DNA of 64,000 nucleotides, taken from the NCBI GenBank assembly GCA_949710005.1, contig OX453274.1, positions 18,867,691 to 18,931,690 on the forward strand. Reading direction: 5' to 3'. Within the stretch, counting starts at the first letter, position 1; the number at the start of each line of letters is the position of its first letter. Origin of the DNA: Ricordea florida (lineage: Eukaryota > Cnidaria > Anthozoa > Corallimorpharia > Ricordeidae). The notes beneath the pieces are model-generated. The model searched no databases. It was not told the origin of the DNA and was given only the letters and a program-made list of their open reading frames with translations. Position numbers and translations under genes: made by a program. Of the stretch, positions 1 through 10,900 are shown one piece after another.

Positions 1-1578
1 CAGGTTGCCTAATCTTAATATGCTCTTTCAGCTTTTGCTATGCTTTCGTGATTACCAAAAGTTGATCACATGATCAAGACATGAGAAGAGCCTCTTAAAT
101 GGAACCGCAATAATGATTGCCTATGGCCAGTGTAAATGATGAGCACATTTAAAGCACAACAAAGCTGATTTTATACTGCATATTGCACACTTAAAGGAAA
201 TTCCAAAATAAACTTATTGTATTTTGAAATTTATTATTTTAAAAAAGGGCATGATTTAATTCTCAAGTGTTAATAGTTAATATTAAGCAGTTACTGAATG
301 AATGAGTTGTCTTATTGCTGTTTTTGCTATGTTTTTAACTATTACTTTGCCTAGTTCCAGCTGTAGTTATTACTCTGGAAACGGGTGAAGTGTCGGCCAT
401 TTTTGTTTTCACAACCAAAGCAACTCAACCTTGTCCCCAGGTCTTCTCAGTTAACTGTTCATTAACCTGTAGGCTACATTTTTGACGTCATTTCTCATTA
501 AACACAAACGTTTTTCCAAATTTGGTCATCAGTAACTGGTTATGGTGAATTAAACATGTGCTTTTAGCCAATCAGAATTGGGGAAATATTTTGAGTGAAT
601 AATAATATGTTTACAGTAGTCTATACATGTGTATTTATTGTTATGATCATGATCTGGTGATAATAAATTCAAGCTATTCAACAGAAACTGAATGCAGTGA
701 TTTCTTGTTTCCTTATGTGAATGGGGTTGCAGACCAGGGGCGAGAAGGTAGCCGTGGTGTGTGTTGGAGGGGGGGGGGGGGTGTGATGTTGCCAAATTGT
801 GGGTTTGGAACGATTTTCAGTTCTTGAAACCTACCTTGCATCTATCTTACTCAAATCCAATTAGGTGATCTTGGCAAAAAAATATCCTGCTCATAGTAAT
901 CTACTTTCAGTCAAGAATGAAATAAACCCACATACATTTTAACTGAAAAATGTACCCGTGCATTGTGGATGGGTGCCAGAACAATGCTCCAGTTGCCTCT
1001 GATAAAGGACTTGAGCAGACGGAGGAGAAGTGAATGATATCTCCTTTATACACAATCAAAGGATCTGCTTAGGGGTACCATTTTTCAGGCCTCAGGTATT
1101 TGAAAGGGCTGGAATTCAATTTTTTGAAGTATTTTGTAAGGCCCAGGGTTTGGAAACTAGTTATTTTTTGTTTGGTTAAAGGGCTAACAGGATCAAATAA
1201 ATTTATTAAAATTACATCAGGAGTCACCCTACCCTTGGAATATTTTCTTATAACTTGATTATTAATGCACAGGTTTGACATAAAGCCTATGCATAATCTT
1301 TTTCAGACCAGTTTTAGTGCACACAATTTCTTCTATCATGTAAAAATCTATGCAAAAGTTAATATAAATTAAAGAACACATCCTTGCTCCTTGAAATGTG
1401 TAAGAGCTACTGTATTACAGAGTAAAATATGTCAAATGTTGGAATTGTTGGACAAATTAAGTCGTTGATGAACGATTGCATTCCCTAAAAGGTATCAATT
1501 AATCCAACCAAGCCAAAGTTTCACCCGTTATGGAGATTTCGCGTGTCATAAATGAAATAATTATCTAATTGAGCATCA
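1..1578. other. Host intergenic DNA
   Basis: I see no supported gene here. It holds AT-rich single-copy-looking sequence with a G homopolymer at about 769-781. Short open frames lack domain signatures and look like chance. Confidence 0.6.
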
Positions 1579-3051
1579 TTGCTGACCCAATTTTACGCGG
1601 GAAAAGGCTCTGAGGCGGGAAATATCGACGGCAGCAATAAGCAGCGTATAAATATTATGAAGACAAACCAGCCATTTTCTTGGAGAAAGAATACCCATAA
1701 AGAAAGAGCAGCAATGCAGAACGAAAGAAGAAAGCGAAAGAGAAAGGCTAGAGCGGCGAACAAAGAAGATAAAAGAAGAAAAGCTTTGTTAGCCCTTGAA
1801 GATGAACGAGCGATGACCTTAGCGAAGAATGAAAGATTGCTCCATCTTGCGAGGAAGTATTACGCTAAATGGCATGCTCTACATCTTCGTGAAAGGGTAG
1901 GAACGTCATTTGTTTACACCATGTTTACAATGAAATGGGTGCGTCAGCAAAATTAAGGGTAAGATTTCCGCACAGGTCCCTACTTCATTATGCATTCCGT
2001 AACTGTATTATTTCGTTCTTCGAACACAAGAAATATTTGCACGTGCATTACACCAGACAAGAAAGCTTCAGCATGCATAATGAAGTAGGGACCTGTGCGG
2101 AAATCATTCCAAATTAAGCAATTAAGAAATGTAAGGGCTACTGAGAAGCAATAAAATTTCATAATTGGCAAGAATGGTATTAATTTTTTTCAGACTAGCA
2201 AAATGGATAAATCAAACGCTATGGAGAATGAGAAACAGGCACATAAAGATGCCTCAGTTTCTGCAGATCAACTGGTGTCACATGTAAAGAGAAGTCATCT
2301 CAGTCATGTGAAAGATCCAAGTGGTTCTACTGACCAACCTCTGTTACTGGGATGTGGTGTCTTTGGACGTTGCTATAAAATGTATTACAGAGGGATTTCA
2401 GTTGCTGTTAAACAATTTAACACACACCTGTTATCAGAGTCCAATGTTATCAAAGAAGCATCACTGATGAAACAGTTGGATCACCCATGTTTTCCCTACG
2501 TTTATGGTATTTGTGTACAAAGGAAACCTTTCCTGTTAGTACTCCAGTTTTGCAATGTGGAAGGCAAAGCATACACTCTTCACAGGACTTTACACAGCCA
2601 TACCTTGGTTTTAAAAAATCAAGAGTGGTTTCATGTTATTTTGCAACTTCTAGAAGCACTCAAAGTGTTGCACAACTCTGGACTGATTCATCAGGATATA
2701 AAAGGTGATAACATCTTGCTTACATACAAAAATACACTGTTTGTGCCAGTAATCATTGATTTTGGAAAGTGCATTAGAAAACAGGAAGCCAGTAGAAAAG
2801 TTTTGTCCAAACAAGAACAAGAAACATACAAACAGAAGTACACACATGTTGCCCCTGAAGTTGTTGCAGGAACTCACCCTCCATCCTATGCAAGTGATGT
2901 ATATGCCCTTGGCCGTCTGTTAAGGCAGATTGCAACCAAGATTGGTAGCAAGCCACTTCTCTCCCTTAGTGAATGCAGCCTAAAGAATGACCCAAATGCT
3001 AGGGCTTCTTTGGATCACCTATTGGTCAGTGTCAAGTCTCTGTCATCATGA
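1579..3051 (+). CDS. Two-exon protein kinase gene
   Basis: This encodes a probable Ser/Thr or Tyr-like kinase that phosphorylates unknown substrates. I read exon 1 as 1579-1896, ending AGG|GTAGGA, and exon 2 as 2194-3051 after a TTTTTTTCAG acceptor; the frame continues in phase 0 across the join. Exon 1 codes a very basic, Lys/Arg-rich helical segment. Exon 2 has the kinase landmarks in order: glycine loop GCGVFGRCY, VAVK lysine, LIHQDIKGDN catalytic loop (HQD in place of HRD), IDFGK and APEV, so the catalytic residues are present. The start is uncertain: TATAAATA (1647-1654) and E2F-like sites (1591-1622) overlap the first ATG, so 1657 or 1714 are also possible. The splice model is an inference from sequence, untested by transcripts. 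Confidence 0.75.
1591..1654 (+). promoter_or_regulatory. Possible kinase-gene promoter (E2F-like sites and TATA box)
   Basis: TTTTACGCGGGAAAA at 1591-1605 and GAGGCGGGAAA at 1612-1622 resemble E2F sites, and TATAAATA lies at 1647-1654. Their position just before ATG 1657 and ATG 1714 suggests transcription starts near 1675. They overlap the longest possible open frame, so either the promoter or the first ATG is not real. Confidence 0.4.
1958..2110. mobile_element. 153-bp palindromic MITE in the kinase intron
   Basis: Arms 1963-1995 and 2073-2105 are perfect 33-bp inverted repeats. The element is flanked by an 8-bp direct repeat AAATTAAG at 1950-1957 and 2111-2118. An 8-bp target duplication fits a hAT-type non-autonomous element; no coding capacity is present. 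It lies wholly within the predicted intron, so splicing would remove it. Confidence 0.85.
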
Positions 3052-3398
3052 TTAGGTTCTTGATATTAAATAGAGAGGAGAAGTCGTTATGTCAAATTTC
3101 TTGATGACAACAAAGTGAAAAGGTCACTTAAAAAGTGAATTCACACTGTTTCAAACTTATCGATCTTATTCAGTTTCTTTTAGTTTGTAAAATTGTGGAG
3201 AAATTATTTTCTGAGGTTGAATCCAAAAGGACCATATCTGACTTTAGAAAAAGAAAAAGAAAATTCTTGTGCTGTGTTCACCAACTCCATAAACCAGTGA
3301 CGTGAAATTAGGAAGTTTCTAGTTGCAGACTTGCAACGATGGATAAGAAATGTACAAAAAAACGTGATGCACATGCAAAGTTGTTGTTTTGCTAACAT

Positions 3399-3504
3399 AA
3401 ATAGAGGATATTACATGGCCGCGCAGAGATAAGACATTTCTCTTCAACTGTTGAACAAGAAGAGAAATTTTGTATCTCCAAGCAGCCATGTAATGTCCTA
3501 TTTA
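3399..3504. repeat. Palindromic MITE-like repeat
   Basis: Imperfect inverted arms lie at 3399-3419 and 3485-3504 (core ATTACATGGC / GCCATGTAAT), with a shorter inner inverted pair around TTTCTCTTC / GAAGAGAAA. I recognise the general form as a foldback repeat common in cnidarian genomes; that family link is from memory. Confidence 0.65.
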
Positions 3505-3509
3505 TTATG

Positions 3510-3682
3510 TAAACACCAATGAAATACCAAGCCATTTCACTTTAACAGTTTTGTGAAAGGCCCAATTTATTATCAAGCCATAGCAAAGGTGATATTTTCA
3601 CATGTGAAGATAACATGTTATTTTCACCTGTGAAGATATCAAGTTTTTGCAAGAAAGCTCACCTAGTATTTCATTGGTGTTT
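3510..3682. repeat. Second palindromic MITE-like repeat
   Basis: Inverted arms TAAACACCAATGAAATAC (3510-3527) and its complement at 3665-3682 bracket an interior with smaller inverted pairs (TTTCACATGTGAA, TTTCACCTGTGAA). It directly abuts the preceding palindrome. No coding sequence is visible. Confidence 0.7.
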
Positions 3683-4469
3683 ATATAATAAACTGATTTC
3701 TTTTCTGCCGTTCGTTGCCATCGCTGTGGTTGTTGCTTAAGCTTCCCACTGTTGTGATCCAGAAATGTTGCTACCATGGTAAAGTGACATCATACTCCTT
3801 CTCTCTATTGGTTGTCATACCACCACTAACTAAAACTTTATATCACACTGTCAAGGACACTGTGGCAGGGCTACAAACCCTTTAAGCCCCAAGAATCACC
3901 CAAAACAGTTTTCCCCTCACAACATCATTACTTCATTAAAGGAAAGATTATGACAACAAAATAAACACCACAAGGAGAAGGGTTTCATCTTTCAACAAAT
4001 TAATTCTCTCAACTAATGCGTGGAGATTATTAGGGAAATTTTGTCTTTGAATATTGGGGCTTAAAGGGTAAAAGTGTTTTAATGATTTTAATATTGAGAC
4101 CTTTATTTTAAAAAAATAGCTTTCTAATAAAATTACTGATAAGTTACTGAAGTTTTGCTTTAGCTTGACTGAAAGCCAAGTCCACTCTGTCCGATCTTAG
4201 GTTATTTTTCTTCTGTTTTTAAAATGACCTGGCTATAAATTTAAATTTATAAGGTGGATTTGACTATTGTATGACATATTTTACTGCACAAGTAAGGATT
4301 TCACATTCTGTAGGAGAATTGTTATTTACTTCAGGCTCAACTGAAAGCCAAAACCACTGTTTCTGGTCATACTAGCAGGGTTTCTTTTTTCAAATGACCT
4401 CCTTTGCGAGCTTGGAACTACAGAAAAGTGATGGTGAAATATTTACCTTTAATTCAGTTTTCCTTACAT

Positions 4470-4818
4470 AGTAGGTGGAAGCTTGTAGTTGCCCAGATGT
4501 TTTCATCTTAAGGCAGCGCACCGGAAACGGAACAGGACAGATGTTTCATCTGTTAAGTTAGCGGAAGCTTCCCTTGTAAGGTAAATTCAATGATTGGCGG
4601 AGGTAGTAATTTTTCCAGACTCACTGTATGAAATCATCATGATTAGAAAGGTAAATACCAAAGGCTAAACTCAACATTGGTCAATCACTTAAATTTCACA
4701 AGTGTGTGTTGACTGCAGAGTAGGTGGAAGCTTGTAGTTGCCCAGATGTTTTCATCTTTAGGCAGCGCACCGGAAACGGGACAGGACAGATGTTTCATCT
4801 GTTAAGTTAGCCGAAGCA
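4470..4818. repeat. About 100-bp direct repeat, period 249 bp
   Basis: About 98 bp starting at 4471 (GTAGGTGGAAGCTTGTAGTT...) recur at 4720 with only a few mismatches. The sequence between differs, so this is a dispersed local duplication and not a simple tandem array. Confidence 0.8.
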
Positions 4819-7321
4819 AACTTTGTAGTGAATACAAATAATGGGCGACAAGTTTTGGTCATGGACCATGTTATTTCTGCAGTAAATACCATTCCCGTGT
4901 AGGTCATTTGAAAGAGAAGCTCTGGATCCCAAAAGACATGATGCAGAGTGGATCTGGTTCTTTTGCTTTTAATCACTGCTGAACGTCACTTTACTTATTT
5001 AAAATGGCAGTGAAATGAGGTGTCAAGACCTGATGGTGAATCCCTGGTGTATCAGCACTCACAAAGTAGATAACGTTTTTGTATTGGGATCAGTTTTGGT
5101 CCAGACTGGAAGACTTCTAACAAAGGATTTAGCATGTTGTGCTCTTATGATTTTCTTTCTTCTTTTGAGATTTTGGCCATGGCAACAGTAGCACTACATG
5201 AACACTGTAGTTATCATTTTTTAATAACTGAGTTAATAAACTCTTCCAATTTGCAGTGTTTTTGCATAAAGGCTCTATGCCAGGTACCACACAGAAAGCA
5301 CACAATAGGTAATGGGCAAAACTCTGGTGGCAGGGAAGCACTTAAATCTAGGGGTAAGGGGACCAGGAGAGAAGCCCTCCTGGGGGGAGACAAGATTGAG
5401 TGGTACCGGGGGAAGCCACCCTAGACAGGAGTCCTGGTAGTCTCTGGGGGTGAGGCCCATATACCCCAGTCACTAGGAACTAAGGGGAACCAGGAGCGGT
5501 GGCCATTCTGGGTGGAGTACAGATCAGGTGTGACCGGGGGTCCACACCCTGGAGTGGACATTTTTCCAGACCTGTCTCCAAGGGCTAAGCCTTACTGTGG
5601 GGTAAAGTGCAGCTAGGGGTTACACTTCCCTGCCACTACTTTTATTGGGAAGCAAGACAGTAGTTTCACATCCCAGGAACTTAATGAAGGAATAAGACCT
5701 AGTCCAGTATAACACCATAATATAAATGATTAATCTTCAACATACATTTAGATGTAGAAGAATAAAATAATGATCTGCTTGAAATACATTCTGGTCATGC
5801 TAAATATATAGTGAACATAATTGATAATCGAAAGAGCTAAACAAAGGTTCCAGTCAGAACAAAAGGTGGGTGGGAGGGAAAAACGCTGTTGTGAATGAAC
5901 CGAAGGCCTAAGAGAACTGACTGGGAAAGGACAGTGTACGGCAAATAGAGGAGCTCATGTGCATGATGAGCATGTGGTAATATGAATGGTACCTTAGTCC
6001 AGTCTAGTAAATATATCATGCTAAGTCACAGTGGACTTTGCCAAAGGAGAAGGCTACATTGTAATCAAACAACTAGTTACTGTTCATTGTTCTTTCGTGT
6101 ACTTTGAGCTAGTACCTACCATTACTTAGTACAAAAGCTAATTCAAATCTTGAATTTTGTGTGACAAGAACAGAGACATGACTGTTGCTAGTACGTCAAT
6201 AAGTGTTGTTTCATAGGGCATAATTCTCAAGTTTCTTAAGATCATTTTTACCTTAAACTTGAATTTATCTTTATTTTTTACTAATTCGTTGAAATTTAGT
6301 AAAACTTTGTTATCTTGCTGACGTGCTTTCTACGTTTTGGAAAGAAAAATTGTTTGAATGGCTTACCCAATGTCACTCTTTTTTAGTGTAATGCAGTGTT
6401 TTATAAAGAAAATACAAAACAAGACTAATAAATGCGAGTGGAAAAATTTGGTGGTGACATTGCTCAAACCGATTTTTTAAAAACCGTCAACTAGTCGATC
6501 TGTACTCTGATTGATTGTATTTTCTATCACATGGTATAATTGAACTGATGTAAAATAGTGTTAATTCCAAATTCTCTTTGAAATAAAGTTTATGCTTTCA
6601 GGGGGGATCTTTATCCACCCCATGACTTGTGTTCATTATACACACTTTAGATTACCCTTCTTTCCTTTCTTATTGCCTTTGCAATTCCTCAGTTCATGGT
6701 CAAAATTTGTTAAGGGGTTACTTTTCCTTTAAAGTGGACTGATGCTCTGTCGGTTGCGGAGTGGAAGTTGGAAAATTGTTTAGTCAACTAGGTTGACATT
6801 GTCACGTCAAAAAGATGGCGTTTCGAACGTTCATTCCTCATCATAACGAATACTATCAGTATACCGAAAGCAAATGTGCAAAAACACTCGCAAATCTGGT
6901 TATTTGGAAGTAATGCAAACTTTGTCCAAAAGTAAATATTTGCACATGTTACATGAGTAAAACGTACGCTAAAGTTTTTGGATGTAGTTTGGGTAAACGT
7001 TGGAAAACAGTGATGCATACATATAAATTTGCAACATGTTTGCTTAGATTTTTGCAGAAAGCAAACATTATTTTTCCACAGAGAACAAATCTGGAGTGAA
7101 TGTACACCGGATTTGTTGATTTGCGGAGGTATCAAATACGAAGCAAATATAAAGTAGATTTCAGGTTTACGTCGTATTTGCACGTAATTTCAACAGAATA
7201 AACATCTGTGTTTGCATCATAATTACTTCTGGTGAAAATTTTGGTCAAATTTAGAGGGCTAAATTTGCATCATATTTACTTCTGTTGCAAACCTGTTTAA
7301 ATCCATTTTTTCGTGCAGTGT

Positions 7322-7521
7322 NNNNNNNNNNNNNNNNNNNNNNNNNNNNNNNNNNNNNNNNNNNNNNNNNNNNNNNNNNNNNNNNNNNNNNNNNNNNNNN
7401 NNNNNNNNNNNNNNNNNNNNNNNNNNNNNNNNNNNNNNNNNNNNNNNNNNNNNNNNNNNNNNNNNNNNNNNNNNNNNNNNNNNNNNNNNNNNNNNNNNNN
7501 NNNNNNNNNNNNNNNNNNNNN
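7322..7521. other. Assembly gap (200 N)
   Basis: A run of 200 N followed by an AT dinucleotide microsatellite. Nothing can be said of the missing sequence. The gap lies only about 100 bp outside Polinton P1, so the left flank of that element is incomplete. Confidence 0.99.
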
Positions 7522-7547
7522 TATATATATATATATATATATATAAA

Positions 7548-7627
7548 CGTTAGATAAAGCAAGGACGGACAACTTCTGACGATAAAAAAGTTAAAAAGTT
7601 AAAAATTTAATAGAAAAAACGTTTCGG
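7548..7627 (-). repeat. Left part of a Penelope-type terminal fragment split by P1
   Basis: This 80-bp segment is the complement of 26498-26578 and continues, after Polinton P1, at 23394-23440. The uninterrupted version at about 26473-26578 reads CTGACGA...GACCGAAACG, a hammerhead-like core typical of Penelope-like element ends. Confidence 0.75.
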
Positions 7628-7909
7628 AGTAGTAGATGAGAGGGTTTTGCCCCACACACACACATGTTGTTGTTTTCACACACACACACATGTTGTTTTT
7701 TTCACCCACGCGCGCACATTTTTTGTTATCACTCAAGAGTACGAAAAAGATTTATGTAAAGATTCACTCAAAATTACACAAGATCAAGAAAAAAGGCGAA
7801 GATTACCCAAAAAACGAAAAGATCTCGTAAATTTTTATCAGATATTGCGAATAAAAAATGATTTAAAAATAAGAAATATTTCACAAAAATAACAACATGG
7901 ATAAATTAA
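7628..7909 (+). repeat. P1 left terminal inverted repeat
   Basis: It matches 23112-23393 in reverse complement with a few A-run indels. It contains CA-microsatellite blocks, a TTTAAAAAT box about 30 bp before the ATG, and it ends inside the polymerase gene after its first four codons (MDKL). It therefore serves as promoter for both end genes. Confidence 0.92.
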
Positions 7910-10900
7910 CTGTGGATCAGCTGAAAGAACTTGCGAAAGAATATAAAATAAAAGGAAGGTCAAAATTGAGGAGAAAAAGCGACCTTTTAAAAGAATTGCG
8001 AAAAATTCCTGAACTTGTTGAAATGTATGATAATGTGGAACCACAACTTGGCACGCCTCCAGGTAGCCCCCTGCCTTCCCCCCGCCCAGGCACACCACCA
8101 CGCCGGACACCAGCTTTTACTAAACCTGAAAATAAAAAAATTCCTAAACAGAAGGAAAGACCTACCCCGACCCCAGTAAAAAATATTCCTAAACAAAAGG
8201 AAAGACCTCTCCCAACCCCTGTGAAAAATATTCCTAAACAAAAGGAAAGACCTCTCCCGAGCCCCGTAAAAAATATTCCTAAACAGAAGGAAAGACCTAC
8301 CCCAACCATAGTAAAAAATATTCCACCCAAAAATTCAAAAGTGTCAGAAAGAATAAAGTTTTTTGAAGCTGTTAAGGATACCAAAAACTCTAAAAAACCC
8401 TCGCCAAAAAGAATATTCAAAAATTACAAAGTGGAAGATAGAAAAAAGTTTTATGAAGAGGTTATAGTTACAACTAATAAAAATTTACCCAATAAACCCA
8501 AAAGGAATATAATTAAAAATTACAAAGTGGAAGATAGAAAAAAGTTTTATGAATCTTTACAAAATCTAACAAATAAGAAAATCATAAAACCAATTCCACC
8601 GTCTAGAAAAAAGGTTAATAATCAAACACAAAATAAAACTAAAACAGTAGAAAATAAAGATAAGAAAATTAAACTAAGACCTCCAACAAATTTTAAATTT
8701 ATTCCTTTTGGAAGAGCACCTGACGAGATAGTGGGGCAAAACAACATTGTAATAAATGCGGATCTTAATAATGACATATCACAAATAATTATGGATAGAA
8801 TAAGACCGGAGATACAGATGCGAACAAGGGTTGTATATGGTTTCAAAGCAGAAATTCATCGGGGAAAAGGAGAAATAGTTGAGTACCACAAAACAATTTC
8901 GGGAAAAAAACTTGGAGCTTTAAAAACATTAAAAGAAATTGAGGAGTATATTGAACAATGTGAAATAAAAAGACTAGATTTGGATAACGTAGAAGTGTGG
9001 AATAAAGCGTATCTTCCAGCGACAGAAGTTGTCAAAAAACCTGGCGTATATCAAGGTAGAGTTGTTTTTAACGAAGTTCATGTGAAAATAATTCATACAA
9101 ATGAAACTTTAATGGGTTGTGGTCCTTTACCAGATTGGCTACACAAGAAGAAGTCTATTCATGCTCTTGATAATTATGGTAACAAAATGTGTTTTTGGAA
9201 TACCCTGGCCGTGTTTAGGAACTATCTTGATGAGAAAAATAGACCCGCCGAAAGAATAAAACAATTAGCTTTAAAACTAGCCCAAGAATTTTATGGTAAA
9301 CCAAATCTGAAAGAAGAAGATATAAAAGGAACGGATCTTATTGAACTTGAAGATATCGCAAAGTTTTTTAATATTAACATTAGGATATTTGAGCCAAAAG
9401 AAGACAAAAAAACGTGGGTCTTGGTGTATGGTAAAGGTAAAATCAAAGAACAATTACCAACTTTGGATGCAGGAATTCATAATGACCATTGTTTTTACAT
9501 AAAAGATTTACCAATGTTGACTAATAGTTGGGAATGTCATGGATGTGCACAAAGATTTAACAGACATGATAATTATAATAGACATTTGAATGACAATACA
9601 TGTACAGGAGGAAAAACACAAGTAATTTGTAAAGGTAAAAAATGTGTTCAAACAATGAGCAGCTCAGAAAAAATATTTTATGGCGGAAACACCCAATTTA
9701 GTTATGTTGGATGTAGATGGATAGAGAAACAGTCTGAACTTATTGGTAAACATATTCATCATGCTCTATGTGGCCATGGCGGTGAAAGATGCGTTAAGGA
9801 TGGTGAGAAGGAGATTTTTTTGGTGGATGGTTACGAACCTGCGACCAATACAGTTTTTCAATTTTATGGGTGTCAATGGCATGGATGTCCGTGTTCAACT
9901 TTTGATAAAACTAGATACAATGAAACGATGAGAAAGGAACAAGTAATAAAATCTTTGGGGTATAATTTAGTGTCTGTTTGGGAGTGCGAAAATCCTGAAT
10001 TAAAATATGTAAAATTTAAAAAGAAATTTTTTCATTATCCATATTTTATTGTTTGGGATTCTGAAGCAATGCAACCAAAAAAATCGGAAAGGGTTACTGA
10101 AGATCTAACTTTTGTAAATAAACATATTCCGATTAGTATAGCTATTTCTGATAATTTATCGAAAAAACCAACGTGTTTTGTGAATAATAATCCAGAAGAG
10201 CTTATAAAAGATTTTGTTCAAGATTTGGAAAGAAGACAAAAAGATATTGTTAAAAAAGTGCGGGAGGATTATCCTCTTCCGGATGAAGATAGTATTCCCA
10301 AAAAAGTAAAAGAGATGCATGAAGAGTGGTGTAATCAAGTTCCTGTTTTAGGTTTTAATTCAGGAAAGTATGATTTTAATATGATTAAGATACATTTTGT
10401 AAATAGTTTTACTGAGATGGAGGGTACACTGAATGTGGCAAAGAAAGAAAATAAATATATGTACCTGAAAACTCCCCGTTTTAAATTTTTGGATATTATT
10501 AATTACTTAGCCCCCGGACTTTCGTTTGATGGCTGGTGTAAAGCAAACAACTGCGAACAACAAAAACTTTTCTTTCCCTATCAATTTTTGGATAGTTATG
10601 ATAAGCTTTCTCACATTGGCCCTGTAAAATATGAAGATTTTTACTCAGATCTCAAAAAGAAAATAACAATATCCCCCCAAGAATATGAAGAATATAAGGC
10701 CGAAATGAAAAAAAGAGGGTGTATAACCATGAAGGATTGGTTGATAGAGTATAACCAAGGTGATGTTATTCCTTTTGTAGAAGCGGTTGAAAAAACACGC
10801 GCAAAATATTTCTGCGATGAAATAGACATGCTGAAAGACGCGGTATCAATACCAGGAATATCAATGAGATATGTGCTGAATAAAGCCATAAAAAATAATA

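Larger units (their letters stand above)
3052..7321. other. Host non-coding DNA
   Basis: Apart from the repeats listed separately, I find no supported gene. A GC-richer stretch at about 5310-5640 has short matching inverted pieces at its ends (TGGCAGGGAAG near 5322, CTTCCCTGCCA near 5624) and may be an old transposon. A 131-residue minus-strand frame at 6788-7183 has no recognisable motif. Confidence 0.5.

Noticed and set aside
550-795. Minus-strand frame of 81 codons and overlapping plus-strand frame
   Set aside because: Low-complexity, spans a G homopolymer, no domain or splice support.
6788-7183. 131-codon minus-strand frame in host DNA
   Set aside because: No motif or homologous pattern I can recognise; composition looks like translated AT-rich non-coding DNA next to short direct repeats.
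7655-7693. CACACA blocks in the P1 TIR as a possible CRISPR-like or regulatory array
   Set aside because: Simple dinucleotide microsatellite, present in both TIRs because they are copies; no spacer structure.
7917-8420. Minus-strand frame of 167 codons inside the P1 polymerase gene
   Set aside because: Created by the codon repeats of the Pro/Lys tract on the real strand; a shadow frame.
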